In this document: positions 42,204 through 50,539 of the stretch, one piece after another | How the letters are laid out: each line of letters starts with the position of its first letter | How positions within the stretch are numbered: position 1 is the stretch's first letter | Made by a program: the position numbers and the translations under genes | NCBI GenBank assembly: GCA_903906515.1 | Contig: CAIVKO010000009.1 | Coordinates: forward strand, 1 to 50,641 | Direction: 5' to 3' | DNA: 50,641 bases | Origin: Akkermansiaceae bacterium | Lineage (GTDB): Bacteria > Verrucomicrobiota > Verrucomicrobiia > Verrucomicrobiales > Akkermansiaceae | Notes under the pieces: model-generated | The model's database searches: none | What the model was told of the DNA's origin: nothing | Seen by the model: only the letters and a program-made list of their open reading frames with translations

Positions 42204-42246
42204 TTTGCAGGGATTCTATTGGAAAATCATTGGGCGTAATCCATCA

Positions 42247-43050
42247 TCAGGATGGATCCGGGCGTTCGGGAAGCAACATCGCCGTGATCAACATGAAAAG
42301 CAGGAATGCTATCACTCCGAACCATTCCCAAAACGCAAGCCGCCAGAACATCGTTTGGTTGAGATACATGCGCAACTGGTCGGCCCACCCGATACCTGCC
42401 TTGCGCGAAAGCTTCAGGCCACCCAGCAGCAAAGCAGAGACGATGGGCAGCAGCGTGACCAACGTCCAACTCGCAACCAACGCCCGACTCAGTTTTTTTT
42501 GCCCATAAAACCGGTCTCTGATGCCACACACGAAACAACTCACCATTCCGATGATGACGCAAATCCCGGCAGACCGCGCGAGCGCTTCATGCACCCAGCG
42601 GACACTCTTCGGCATTGCGGGGATGTTGAACGGAAGCGTAACACTCGCCACCAGAATGATGCCGATCCCCAAGCCTACACCCACCCAACGCGACAACCGC
42701 GGAGCAATACCCTTCAACCGACGCTCGAGGTAGCCGGCGAAGGGCAGGGCCAGCAACGCCGCCGCCGCCATCCCCAACGACGAAATCAGGAAGCCATCGG
42801 GATTGTAACGCGGCGAGATGAGGTGCGAAATGACATCCCTCCCCCAATCATAGGGTTTTGGAAAATAAAGCGTTGCAATGAAAAGCGTGCTGAGAAGCGA
42901 AAGATAGCTCAGTGGCAATAAAATGAACACCAATGTCGATTTGGAAACGTTTCCCGCCACATATTGCTGACCCGAACGCGGGAAAAATACGCATCGGTCC
43001 GCGCTGGACGATGTGAACGTGAGGGACGATTGCTCATCAGGCGGACTCAT
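42247..43050 (-). CDS. Hypothetical membrane protein with about six helices
   Basis: About 267 residues from the ATG at 43050 (MSPPDEQSSLTFTSS); the frame is open 160 codons further upstream but that part has no coding character. After a 40-residue polar leader come hydrophobic helices (STLVFILLPLSYLSLLSTLF, LGMAAAALLALPFAGY, VGLGIGIILVASVTL and others) with short loops. A DPDG/RYNPDGF-type loop and a conserved-looking WxxD loop recall DUF998-like proteins, though I cannot confirm the family. It precedes the epimerase operon by about 43 bases on the same strand and may be co-transcribed. Confidence 0.6.
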   Translation of the reverse strand: MSPPDEQSSLTFTSSSADRCVFFPRSGQQYVAGNVSKSTLVFILLPLSYLSLLSTLFIATLYFPKPYDWGRDVISHLISPRYNPDGFLISSLGMAAAALLALPFAGYLERRLKGIAPRLSRWVGVGLGIGIILVASVTLPFNIPAMPKSVRWVHEALARSAGICVIIGMVSCFVCGIRDRFYGQKKLSRALVASWTLVTLLPIVSALLLGGLKLSRKAGIGWADQLRMYLNQTMFWRLAFWEWFGVIAFLLFMLITAMLLPERPDPS

Positions 43051-43483
43051 TTTCCGATAAGCTACCCGCACGGAAGGACGGGTCAAGCTGGATTCTAGAG
43101 CCCCCCTTGGAAGGAGTAAGGAAAAACAGTCAATGGGCGGCGAAACACTTGTCTGGCGACGAAACCCGCGCTGCCTTGGAGTTCGGAAAAAGGCGTCATT
43201 GGCGGGGAATTCGTCCGCGCGTCCGACTGGAATGGAGGAATCCCATCCGCACGGCATCCACCAGCGTATCGTGCAGCCTGGAAAGCACTGGCCCACGAGC
43301 TCCAGGCGCGGAGAAGCCCCGATCCCGGAAGGTCCGCGCAATCCAAACGTCCGATTTACAAGGTGGATACCCAGGGTTTTGACAGAGCGAATCCAATGCC
43401 GAAGTGGTCGGATACCAAGCCAGGATCCATACCGCCGCGTGTACGAAATTTGAGCAAATGTTTTTGGCGCTTGGAGAGCATCA
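43051..43483. other. Intergenic region between the defence island and the membrane protein gene
   Basis: About 430 bases without a supported gene. Open frames exist on both strands but have odd amino-acid mixtures and no family features. A minus-strand TTGACC with a poor -10 (TAGCTT) lies just upstream of the membrane protein start and might be its promoter. I found no tRNA or inverted repeats that would mark an island boundary. Confidence 0.35.
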
Positions 43484-45274
43484 TTAAAAAGTAGCCATTT
43501 TGAATAAGCGACCGGAATCACCGCTGTCATCAAGAGTCAGGATAATTTCATCCGTAGATGGGCACATTTTGTCAGTGTCTTCCGAGTATGGGATGTCTTC
43601 ACTGATTGCGCTGAACATGTATTGGATGCCGTGCTCCGCGCACGTTTCACGTATGATTTTCAGCAGTGCGAGTTTGAGCTTGTTCTGGAGTCGTTCGAGA
43701 CCGCCATCATGATAGACAAAGTGAAAAAACGGCTCTTTGGCATAGCTGATGAGAATGGCTAAATCGAAAGCGATGCATAGCAATTGCCGGAATGATGTTC
43801 CCCGTGATTCTTCGGTGTGCAGATCTGTGGCGTCGTCATTGAACTCGGCATGAAAATCAAGGTTCCCTTCGCCGTTTTGATCGACGTAAAGCAAGGCGGT
43901 GCGTTGCGTTACTTCTTTAATGATTCTACTGAAGTTAAGCTGAATCTCAGCATATCGCTCGCTACCCTGATGAATCATCTGCTGGATGGTCGCAGTGAGT
44001 TCCTCCGCACGTGCCTTGGTATGGCGGACTTGCTCCTGAATGGCAATCAAGCTTTCCAATTTGGAAGCCTTGGTTTCCATGAGCGTCAGGTTGGCACGTT
44101 CATGGTCAATTTGACGCTGAAGATCTTTGAATTTCTGGAGGCTGTCTGTTCCTCCAAGAACCTGTAAAATCTCCATTCTACGCTTTGACAATGATGCGTT
44201 TTCATTCTCAAGCTTGGAAATTTTCGCTTTCAGCGATGATGCGCGCTCCATGAGTGCGGCGCGTCGCTCCGAATGAATGCGGCGATTGAATTCAAGCAAA
44301 TCACCGTAATCCCGGGCCAGTTGATCCGGAAAGGTGATTTGCGCTTCCTCAAACACTCGCCGCACATCATCGAGATCGAAGTGAACTTCATCTGCCAATC
44401 CACGCTCGACTTGCGCGAGATCATGGCGCGTGTTGTAGAGCAGATTGTTTTTTTCTGAGATTTCAATCTCCGTGGATTCCGCGACTTCGCGGGCGAGATC
44501 CGCTTCTTGGCCATGAAAATCAAATGCATCAATGGCGCGGACTTTGGTTTCCACTTCGTTTCGCTTTACCGCGATGCTGGCACGCAATTTATCAAAGTCC
44601 TTGGTCTTGAGTGTGACTTCGCTTTGGATTTCCGAGGCATCGTTCTGGAGCTTGGCGGTTGCCGCGTCGGCGTCATACTTTTCGGTTAATATCTCATCAT
44701 TGAAACCAAGGACTCTCGCAACGTAAGGTTTCCAGTCCTTGTGCCTCCCAGCGCCAAATTTCGAAAGTTGGAAAACATGTCCGTAATCGCTCTGTCCGCG
44801 GAGGAAATAGCCTAAGCCCTTGCGATATGGCCATGGCTTGATCGGAGTGAATGCGAGAATGCTGTCGAGCAGAACAGCGGCGTTATCAAATGTTTCACGC
44901 CAATGATCCCAATCCTTTTCATCGAGGTTGGCGTAATTTTGGCCTGCTTGAGTATGGCGCTTGAAGGCGATCTTGGTGGGTTCGCTCGCAGAACGCCGAA
45001 TCGTGAGAAAGCCGCCGTCGTGAAGCTGGATTTCAAGGAAGAACAGAAAATCCGAAAATAGTTCGGCGTGGCGCTTGAAGAGATGATCTTTCGTCACCTT
45101 CTTCAAAAAGCAGAAATCGAGGATTTCGATGAGCAGGGTTTTGCCAAGGTTGTGCCCTAGCTTGGAATCATCCTTAGGATGCCGGATGTGGGCAAAGACT
45201 ACATTCAAGCCGTCCCGAAAACGGATCGGGGCGAAAATGTCTGGTTGATCGGAGTAGAGGCAACTGAGCTTCAT
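43484..45274 (-). CDS. ABC-three-component system ATPase (DUF2326 family)
   Basis: 596 residues with SMC/Rad50-like architecture: Walker A GHNLGKTLL at residues 40-48, a long central coiled coil (about 190-460) rich in Glu, Lys and Leu, and a C-terminal half with SRGTSFRQLLCIAFDLAIL (signature-type helix) and a Walker B-like FFHFVYHDGG near residue 520. DUF2326 proteins are the ATPases of ABC-three-component systems, predicted to sense or remodel DNA and control an effector. It overlaps the middle-component gene by four bases (ATGA). Clearly AT-richer than the core genes nearby, which supports horizontal acquisition. Both ends look complete. Confidence 0.85.
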   Translation of the reverse strand: MKLSCLYSDQPDIFAPIRFRDGLNVVFAHIRHPKDDSKLGHNLGKTLLIEILDFCFLKKVTKDHLFKRHAELFSDFLFFLEIQLHDGGFLTIRRSASEPTKIAFKRHTQAGQNYANLDEKDWDHWRETFDNAAVLLDSILAFTPIKPWPYRKGLGYFLRGQSDYGHVFQLSKFGAGRHKDWKPYVARVLGFNDEILTEKYDADAATAKLQNDASEIQSEVTLKTKDFDKLRASIAVKRNEVETKVRAIDAFDFHGQEADLAREVAESTEIEISEKNNLLYNTRHDLAQVERGLADEVHFDLDDVRRVFEEAQITFPDQLARDYGDLLEFNRRIHSERRAALMERASSLKAKISKLENENASLSKRRMEILQVLGGTDSLQKFKDLQRQIDHERANLTLMETKASKLESLIAIQEQVRHTKARAEELTATIQQMIHQGSERYAEIQLNFSRIIKEVTQRTALLYVDQNGEGNLDFHAEFNDDATDLHTEESRGTSFRQLLCIAFDLAILISYAKEPFFHFVYHDGGLERLQNKLKLALLKIIRETCAEHGIQYMFSAISEDIPYSEDTDKMCPSTDEIILTLDDSGDSGRLFKMATF

Positions 45275-45525
45275 GCTGCACTGTCTTTCTGCGGTTGAAG
45301 GTATTCGAAGGAATCCGTCTGCGGATGGTATTCCACACGACCCAGCAGGTAAAGAAAGTGAACGGTTGGAAGGAAGACCACATCGGCGTCCTCACCGAGG
45401 GCGGACAAACTGTCGCGCAGTTCGTTGAAACGGCAGATCCGCTCACGTTGTAACCGCGCGAGCAGTTTGCTTGCCACGCGCAGCACGCAAGTATTGAGGT
45501 TCAGATGTTTTGCAGGGCGGATCAT
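45271..45525 (-). CDS. ABC-three-component system middle component 6
   Basis: 84 residues. Preceded by a clear AAGGAAG ribosome-binding site and an ATG at 45525. It matches the small winged-helix-like middle component 6 of ABC-three-component systems: start IRPAKHLNLNTCVLRVASKL, and later FLPTVHFLYLLGRVEYH. These proteins connect the nuclease-type effector to the DUF2326 ATPase. Its start overlaps the effector stop and its stop overlaps the ATPase start, each as ATGA, so the three proteins are likely made in fixed ratio. The size and position are exactly as expected for the family. Confidence 0.82.
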   Translation of the reverse strand: MIRPAKHLNLNTCVLRVASKLLARLQRERICRFNELRDSLSALGEDADVVFLPTVHFLYLLGRVEYHPQTDSFEYLQPQKDSAA

Positions 45526-46460
45526 GTTTCTTCCTTCTGGCCGATTTCACAATTCACATACATGTAATGGACGACGACTTTGGCCAGCCTTCTGACGTTA
45601 CGCAATTCAGGGCATCGCTCATGGATCAGATTGTAAAGGTGTTCGAGAGCATCGTCGAAACTAACGAATCGATAACGATGGAGGATGAGTTGCCCCTTCA
45701 GTTCATTGGCCACGGCGTGGTATTGTTCTTTGAGACCTTCATTGCGTGGATTCTTCAAAAACGATTCAATTTCTGGGAAATACGGCATCGAGTCCTCTTT
45801 GATGTAGCTGTCGTATCCCGGCGTGAGTCCGTTGATTGTGTTTTTCGCTGCGAGGCCGGGATAATTTCTGAAATCGTGTTCGCTGTCGAATGCGGTCGTC
45901 AGCGATAGGCGTTGGGCATGAAGCGCTAGGATGACGTCTCTCAAATCTTCAGGAACGAATTGGATGGGTGATCGAAGCTTGTCCAAACCAACGGCCGCGA
46001 CGATAGCGGGGTGCAGTAAGAGTTCGCGTTCGATATCCTCGAAACCTCGTAACCAGACGTGCTTAACATCTGTCTGCTCCCGGATTTTTTCCGTAATTCG
46101 ATCTTCCGCTCCTCCGGTTTTCCGGCGATTCGTGAAGATCAGGTAATGGGTGAGAGATCCCTCGTCGTATTGGCGTTTGATTTTAGGGATTTCTTTCCCG
46201 ATTAAAGTGGTTTCAAAATCATAGTCGGAGCAGGATGCCACAGGTGAAGTGGTATGCTTGGCTTGGACGATGAACTTTCCTATCGCCGGAGCCGCCTCAC
46301 TCGGAAATGCATTTGCCGTGCCCTCAAATTTGGCGTCTTTGCCACCATCTGGCCCGGGCGCGAATGAGGTGATGCCGATGCCTAAAATCTCCCGACAAAT
46401 CAGCACGACGAGTTTTTCGAACTCGGCATCGTTCAGATCATGAATGGGAAAGCGATGCAT
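45522..46460 (-). CDS. ABC-three-component effector with N-terminal Mrr-like nuclease domain
   Basis: About 312 residues from the ATG at 46460 (MHRFPIHDLNDAEFEKLV). An ATG at 46532 would add 24 residues and overlap the upstream restriction gene stop, but that part is AT-rich and holds a promoter-like TTGACA. The N-terminal domain looks like a PD-(D/E)xK nuclease: Glu15, GPDGGKDAKFEG with Asp38/Asp42, and FIVQAKHT giving Gln66-x-Lys68, a known variant of ExK in Mrr-type enzymes. The rest (about 160-312) is the C-terminal domain typical of these effectors. Presumed to cut DNA when released or activated by the ATPase module. Stop overlaps middle component 6. Confidence 0.8.
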   Translation of the reverse strand: MHRFPIHDLNDAEFEKLVVLICREILGIGITSFAPGPDGGKDAKFEGTANAFPSEAAPAIGKFIVQAKHTTSPVASCSDYDFETTLIGKEIPKIKRQYDEGSLTHYLIFTNRRKTGGAEDRITEKIREQTDVKHVWLRGFEDIERELLLHPAIVAAVGLDKLRSPIQFVPEDLRDVILALHAQRLSLTTAFDSEHDFRNYPGLAAKNTINGLTPGYDSYIKEDSMPYFPEIESFLKNPRNEGLKEQYHAVANELKGQLILHRYRFVSFDDALEHLYNLIHERCPELRNVRRLAKVVVHYMYVNCEIGQKEET

Positions 46461-46493
46461 ATCGGACGCGAAGATTAAAAATGTGTTCTTTTG

Positions 46494-46520
46494 ATTACTA
46501 TTCGGTGCGTTGATTGTCAA
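46494..46520 (-). promoter_or_regulatory. Candidate promoter of the ABC-three-component operon
   Basis: A perfect TTGACA (46520-46515 on the minus strand) is followed after 15 bases by AGTAAT (46499-46494). It lies in the AT-rich gap between the restriction gene and the effector ATG at 46460. If used, it lets the ABC module be expressed separately from the upstream restriction gene and supports the shorter effector start. Confidence 0.4.
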
Positions 46521-46528
46521 TAGATTCT

Positions 46529-49500
46529 TCATCCGCCCTCGACCATCGCGATCTCCTCGGGTGTGAGGTTGTAGAGTTGGTAGGTGAGTTGGTTGAGGGT
46601 GGTTTCGCATTTGGCGATGGTATGGTCGAGGGCGGTGATTTCGGCGTCCAGGGCGAAGATGCGGTCGTGGAGAGTTTGTTCGGTGGTGGTGCGGAGGGTG
46701 AGGAGGTGTTTGAGAAGGCGGGAGGAGTTGAAGGCTTCGGTGACGTTGAGATCGCGGAGGGCGTGCCGCCATTGGGCGGCGATGAATGGGGTGTCGGGGC
46801 GGTCGTAGAGGCGCAGGGCTTCACGACCACCGATGTGGAGGCTGATTTCGTCTTCGGTGTTGTGGACGGTGAGGGTTGCACCTGGCTGCAGCATGGCGTC
46901 GAGGGTGTCGCAGTGATCTTGCAAAGCTTTGATGTGTCGGGCTTTGGACCAAGCGGTGAGTTCGCGGGCGGTGATGGCAGCGGGGGCTTCTGGCGATTGT
47001 TTCCAGGTGGCGGGGGTGCCGATGTCGGACCACAGCCAGTCTTCCTTGGGCGCGGGGCTGAGCGGGGTGGTTTGGGCGCTGTGAAGACGTTGATCGAGTT
47101 TGGCGATGGTGTCGCGGCGGCGGGTGTGGAGGTCTTGCAACTCGCGGGCACGGTTGCCGATGTTCTCGCGCTCTTCGGACGTCGCGGCGGGAATGGGGAG
47201 CGGAGCGATAAACTGTTTTTCGATGTCAAAGAAACCACCCGACTTTGGACGTGCGATCCGTTTAAAAACGTAGCCGCAGGTAGGTGAATTAAGTAGCGCG
47301 AGCAGAAAGCCTAACTCGGCTTGGTCATCCACAGAGATTGCAAACACCCTGCGATCATCTTGAACCACTTCGCCATCGAAATCGGCAGAAACTCGCAATT
47401 CTGGTGCCGTGCCAGCGACAAGCAAACGAGGCTTCAATTGTTTCTCTATATTCTTCGGATAGTTGTATGCCCACCAGCCTGTAGGCAGATCCATCTTGCC
47501 ATTCTCTCGTTCGCGGAGCTGTTTTTCATAGCGGGAAAAGTAAGACCAGGTTTTCGGGTATTTGCTTTTCAAGTCCGCCTCCGGAATCAGAACGGCTCTG
47601 TTCCAATTCGTGGAGTATGGAACAAGAATTCGCATGTTGCCGCTTTCCCAACAATAACGCTTTGCCCCCGGACCTTTTACAAGCGGATGAATGAGATCGG
47701 GTTCCAATTCGACCACTTCTGAATCGGGCATGATCAGGTTTCGGAATTTACCGGGAGCGATCTCTTCCAGATGAAAGATGTCGTTCATGCTCGTTTGGAT
47801 GCCGACGAAAATTCCGGTGCACGATATCTCCATGCTTGCGAATCCACTAACCAATCTGCTAACAAGCTCCATCTCCGCCTTCGGTGCGAGCGTCCACGCG
47901 TCTTCTTCCGGCAGTTCTTCGTAGGGGATCTGGTCAGCATTTTCCCAATGGACTGCGGCTGCATTTCCATCGGGTGCGAATGCGCAAGTGAGCGTTTCGG
48001 AGGGCGTGCCGCTGAAGAATTGGAGCGAGGTGTAGGTGATGGCTTCGTCGAAGATCTGATGGCTTTTGAAGTCGAGCCAGCGGTCAAGGGAGCGGGTGCT
48101 GCGGACGAGTTGGCGGAGGGGTTTGCCGTATTCATTGACCATCCAGACGTTGGGAGCGATGTAGCCCATGCGGCCTTCGGGTTTGAGGAGGCGGATGCCC
48201 TTTTCGATGAAGGGCAGATACATATCGAAGTTGCCGCTTTGGGTGCTGGCGTAAACCGGCGTGCCGTCCGGGTTTCTGGCTTCGACGAGGTAGGCGGCGG
48301 TATCGGCCTGGGCACTGCGGAAGTGCTGGAGTTTGATATAAGGCGGATTGCCGATCACGCAATCGAATCCGCCGTGGCTGAAGACATCGGGGAATGCCGC
48401 CTGCCAGTCGAAGGCGTTGATGCGTTCGCGTTCGTTTTCATCGACTTGATCGAAGAGCGTTTGGTGGCGGGTGCGGTAGAAGTTAGAGAAATCGGGACCG
48501 ACGAGGCTGTTGCCGCAGCGGATGTTGGAGTCGAGGGAGCAGAGTGGCTTGCCGGGGGTGGCGGTGTGGAGCCAGAGGGCGAGTTTGGTGATTTCCACGG
48601 ACTCCTGATTGATGTCCACGCCATAGATGTTGTGGGAGAGGATGGAGCGGATGATCGAATCCTGATCGAAGAGTCTGCGACCTCCCGTGATGCGTTCTTC
48701 CTCGGCGACGACCCAGCGGTATTCGTCGACGAGGCGGTTGAGAGCCTGGATGAGAAATGCCCCGGAGCCGCAGGCGGGATCGACGATGCGCAGGTGATCG
48801 AGGCGGAAGCGGTAGTCATCGAGAAATTTCAGCCATTTTCCCGCCACTGGCGCGGCGCGGCGACGGTCGGCCAAGTGGGCGCGGTATTCGGCGATGGCGG
48901 CCTCGTCGAGCGGTGGTAGGGTGGCAAAACCGAGTTCGTTTTTGATGTCTTCAAGGCGGGTGCCGAGGGTTTGCTCGACGATCATGTTCACGACCCATTC
49001 CGGCGTGTAATAGACGCCGTCGGTTTTACGTTTGCTGAGGCGGTTGATCGAGACGCGGCCATCGGCCTCGGCCTCCATGATTTCGAGTTCGGTGATCGAT
49101 TGCTCGAAAATGCGGCCGAGCGTGTAGAGCGAGATCGCGCGTTCACCAGCGGCGGAGTTGAGGCCGAAGTTGTAGGCGGCTGAAAAGTGCAGCAGCGTGC
49201 GGGGATGCCCGAGGAGATTGGTGGCTTGACCTTGGGCACAGAAGACCTTGGCGGGGATGTGGAGGGAATCGAACTCGGGGTCTTCTTCAAACAGACCGCC
49301 GTTGAAGCGGTCGATGGCGTGGGAGCCGAAGTTTCCACCATCGCGCATGGCGCGGAATAGCGCTCGCATTTCATCCCACGGTCCGGAGCCTTCGGGGTCG
49401 TAGAATCGGCTTTGGCTTTTCTCCATCAGCAGATCCCGGAGCAGAAGGGGCGGATAACGTAGCATGCGTCCCATGTCCTCGCAGAAGAGAATGAAAATGC

Positions 49501-50362
49501 AGCGGTCGAGGAAGCGCTGGGTGAGGCGGACGAGCTGACCACGGCTGCCGGAGAAGCCGGGATTTGCATCGACGAGCGTTCGATAGACGAACTCGCGGTA
49601 ATCACGGTATTCGCGGTAGAAGTCCTTTTCGATGGTTTTTTCGCGAGTGATCTGGTCTCTCAGCAGTCGGTCGAGCAAGGGAGCTCCGCGATCTGTCAGG
49701 AGCATGTCGGGTTGGAAAATCCGCCAGAAGACAAAGCGGCGGAAGGCGGAGGCCGGGGTGTCGGCCAACAAGGATGGCTCGGTGGCGGAGCCGGTGTCTG
49801 AAAGCACAAAGCGTTGGAATTGCCCACGTCCGAGGCGGCGGACGTAGAGTCGGAATTCGTTCATATCCGTGACCAGCGCAAAAAATGGCTCTGTGAGCTG
49901 ATCGCGATTCCGTGATTGCCAGCCGGATTGGAGGTAGTCGAAACACTGCTCGACGGGAGAGCGGTTATTACCTTTACGGGCTTGTTTGGCATCGAGACCG
50001 GAGCGGATGTCTTTGAACTCGCAGAGGACTTGGGGGATGCCATCGCGGGCAGCTCCGAAGTTTCCGAGAGCGAGGTCGGCGAAGCCCGTGCCGCCGGATT
50101 GGCCCGCGCCCACCACCTCGAATTGTGGGCGGCACGAGTAAGCCGGGGTTTCATCGCCTTGCAGGCGGTATCCCCAGATATCCACGAAAAAGCGCTGGAT
50201 GAAAGCGGCTTCGGATGCTCGTTCGTTCAGTTGATCACGCTCTGCCCATGCACGCAGGCGTGCCAGTAGTTCCGTGGATGTCGCGCTGGCTTGGAAGATT
50301 TCGAATTCGCCACTCCATTGAGCGCGCAGGAAAGTATCGTCGAGTAAGGGTTGGGCTGGCAC
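46529..50362 (-). CDS. Type IIG restriction-modification enzyme (fused nuclease, methyltransferase, specificity)
   Basis: 1277 residues; GTG start at 50362. The N-terminal nuclease has Asp96 (FADLAL) and Glu115-x-Lys117 (CEFKD). A long helical linker precedes the gamma-type adenine methyltransferase: VYYTPEWVV near 450, motif I DPACGSGAF (528-536), and motif IV NPPY (672-675). The C-terminal third is a TaqI-like target-recognition and helical region ending in TPEEIAMVEGG. One polypeptide can cut and methylate, so no separate methylase is needed. The stretch 47200-47990, covering the recognition region, is AT-richer than the flanks. The TGA overlaps an ATG used only if the effector begins early. 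The first gene of the defence island on the minus strand. Confidence 0.9.
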   Translation of the reverse strand: MPAQPLLDDTFLRAQWSGEFEIFQASATSTELLARLRAWAERDQLNERASEAAFIQRFFVDIWGYRLQGDETPAYSCRPQFEVVGAGQSGGTGFADLALGNFGAARDGIPQVLCEFKDIRSGLDAKQARKGNNRSPVEQCFDYLQSGWQSRNRDQLTEPFFALVTDMNEFRLYVRRLGRGQFQRFVLSDTGSATEPSLLADTPASAFRRFVFWRIFQPDMLLTDRGAPLLDRLLRDQITREKTIEKDFYREYRDYREFVYRTLVDANPGFSGSRGQLVRLTQRFLDRCIFILFCEDMGRMLRYPPLLLRDLLMEKSQSRFYDPEGSGPWDEMRALFRAMRDGGNFGSHAIDRFNGGLFEEDPEFDSLHIPAKVFCAQGQATNLLGHPRTLLHFSAAYNFGLNSAAGERAISLYTLGRIFEQSITELEIMEAEADGRVSINRLSKRKTDGVYYTPEWVVNMIVEQTLGTRLEDIKNELGFATLPPLDEAAIAEYRAHLADRRRAAPVAGKWLKFLDDYRFRLDHLRIVDPACGSGAFLIQALNRLVDEYRWVVAEEERITGGRRLFDQDSIIRSILSHNIYGVDINQESVEITKLALWLHTATPGKPLCSLDSNIRCGNSLVGPDFSNFYRTRHQTLFDQVDENERERINAFDWQAAFPDVFSHGGFDCVIGNPPYIKLQHFRSAQADTAAYLVEARNPDGTPVYASTQSGNFDMYLPFIEKGIRLLKPEGRMGYIAPNVWMVNEYGKPLRQLVRSTRSLDRWLDFKSHQIFDEAITYTSLQFFSGTPSETLTCAFAPDGNAAAVHWENADQIPYEELPEEDAWTLAPKAEMELVSRLVSGFASMEISCTGIFVGIQTSMNDIFHLEEIAPGKFRNLIMPDSEVVELEPDLIHPLVKGPGAKRYCWESGNMRILVPYSTNWNRAVLIPEADLKSKYPKTWSYFSRYEKQLRERENGKMDLPTGWWAYNYPKNIEKQLKPRLLVAGTAPELRVSADFDGEVVQDDRRVFAISVDDQAELGFLLALLNSPTCGYVFKRIARPKSGGFFDIEKQFIAPLPIPAATSEERENIGNRARELQDLHTRRRDTIAKLDQRLHSAQTTPLSPAPKEDWLWSDIGTPATWKQSPEAPAAITARELTAWSKARHIKALQDHCDTLDAMLQPGATLTVHNTEDEISLHIGGREALRLYDRPDTPFIAAQWRHALRDLNVTEAFNSSRLLKHLLTLRTTTEQTLHDRIFALDAEITALDHTIAKCETTLNQLTYQLYNLTPEEIAMVEGG

Positions 50363-50499
50363 GAATGGGGCTTATTACATCAAACAAACGAATTTCTAGC
50401 GGATTTTTCGTCGGTGGTCACGCGAAAAAACGGGGGTGACGGGGGATGAAATGCGAATGGCTGAATCAGAACGGCTTTTCATTCTTCTCTCATTGACGC

Positions 50500-50521
50500 G
50501 GACCGCCCGGAGGTCGGGTCC
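50500..50521 (-). terminator. Hairpin downstream of the dihydroorotase gene end
   Basis: GGACC (50500-50504) pairs with GGTCC (50517-50521), with alternative inner pairing GACC/GGTC. It lies about 19 bases past the minus-strand stop at 50540. GC-rich but with no T-run after it on the minus strand. A weak terminator or a dispersed palindromic element. Confidence 0.35.
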
Positions 50522-50539
50522 CTGCCTTTGGAAGATGCT

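Noticed and set aside
43051-43483. Gene fragments on either strand upstream of the membrane protein
   Set aside because: The open frames are rich in Arg, Pro and Ser, typical of non-coding frames in GC-rich DNA, and show no family segment.
46533-46772. Longer effector starting inside the restriction gene
   Set aside because: The extra sequence is the Pro/Arg/His-rich antisense-like frame of the restriction gene's 3' end and has no nuclease features.
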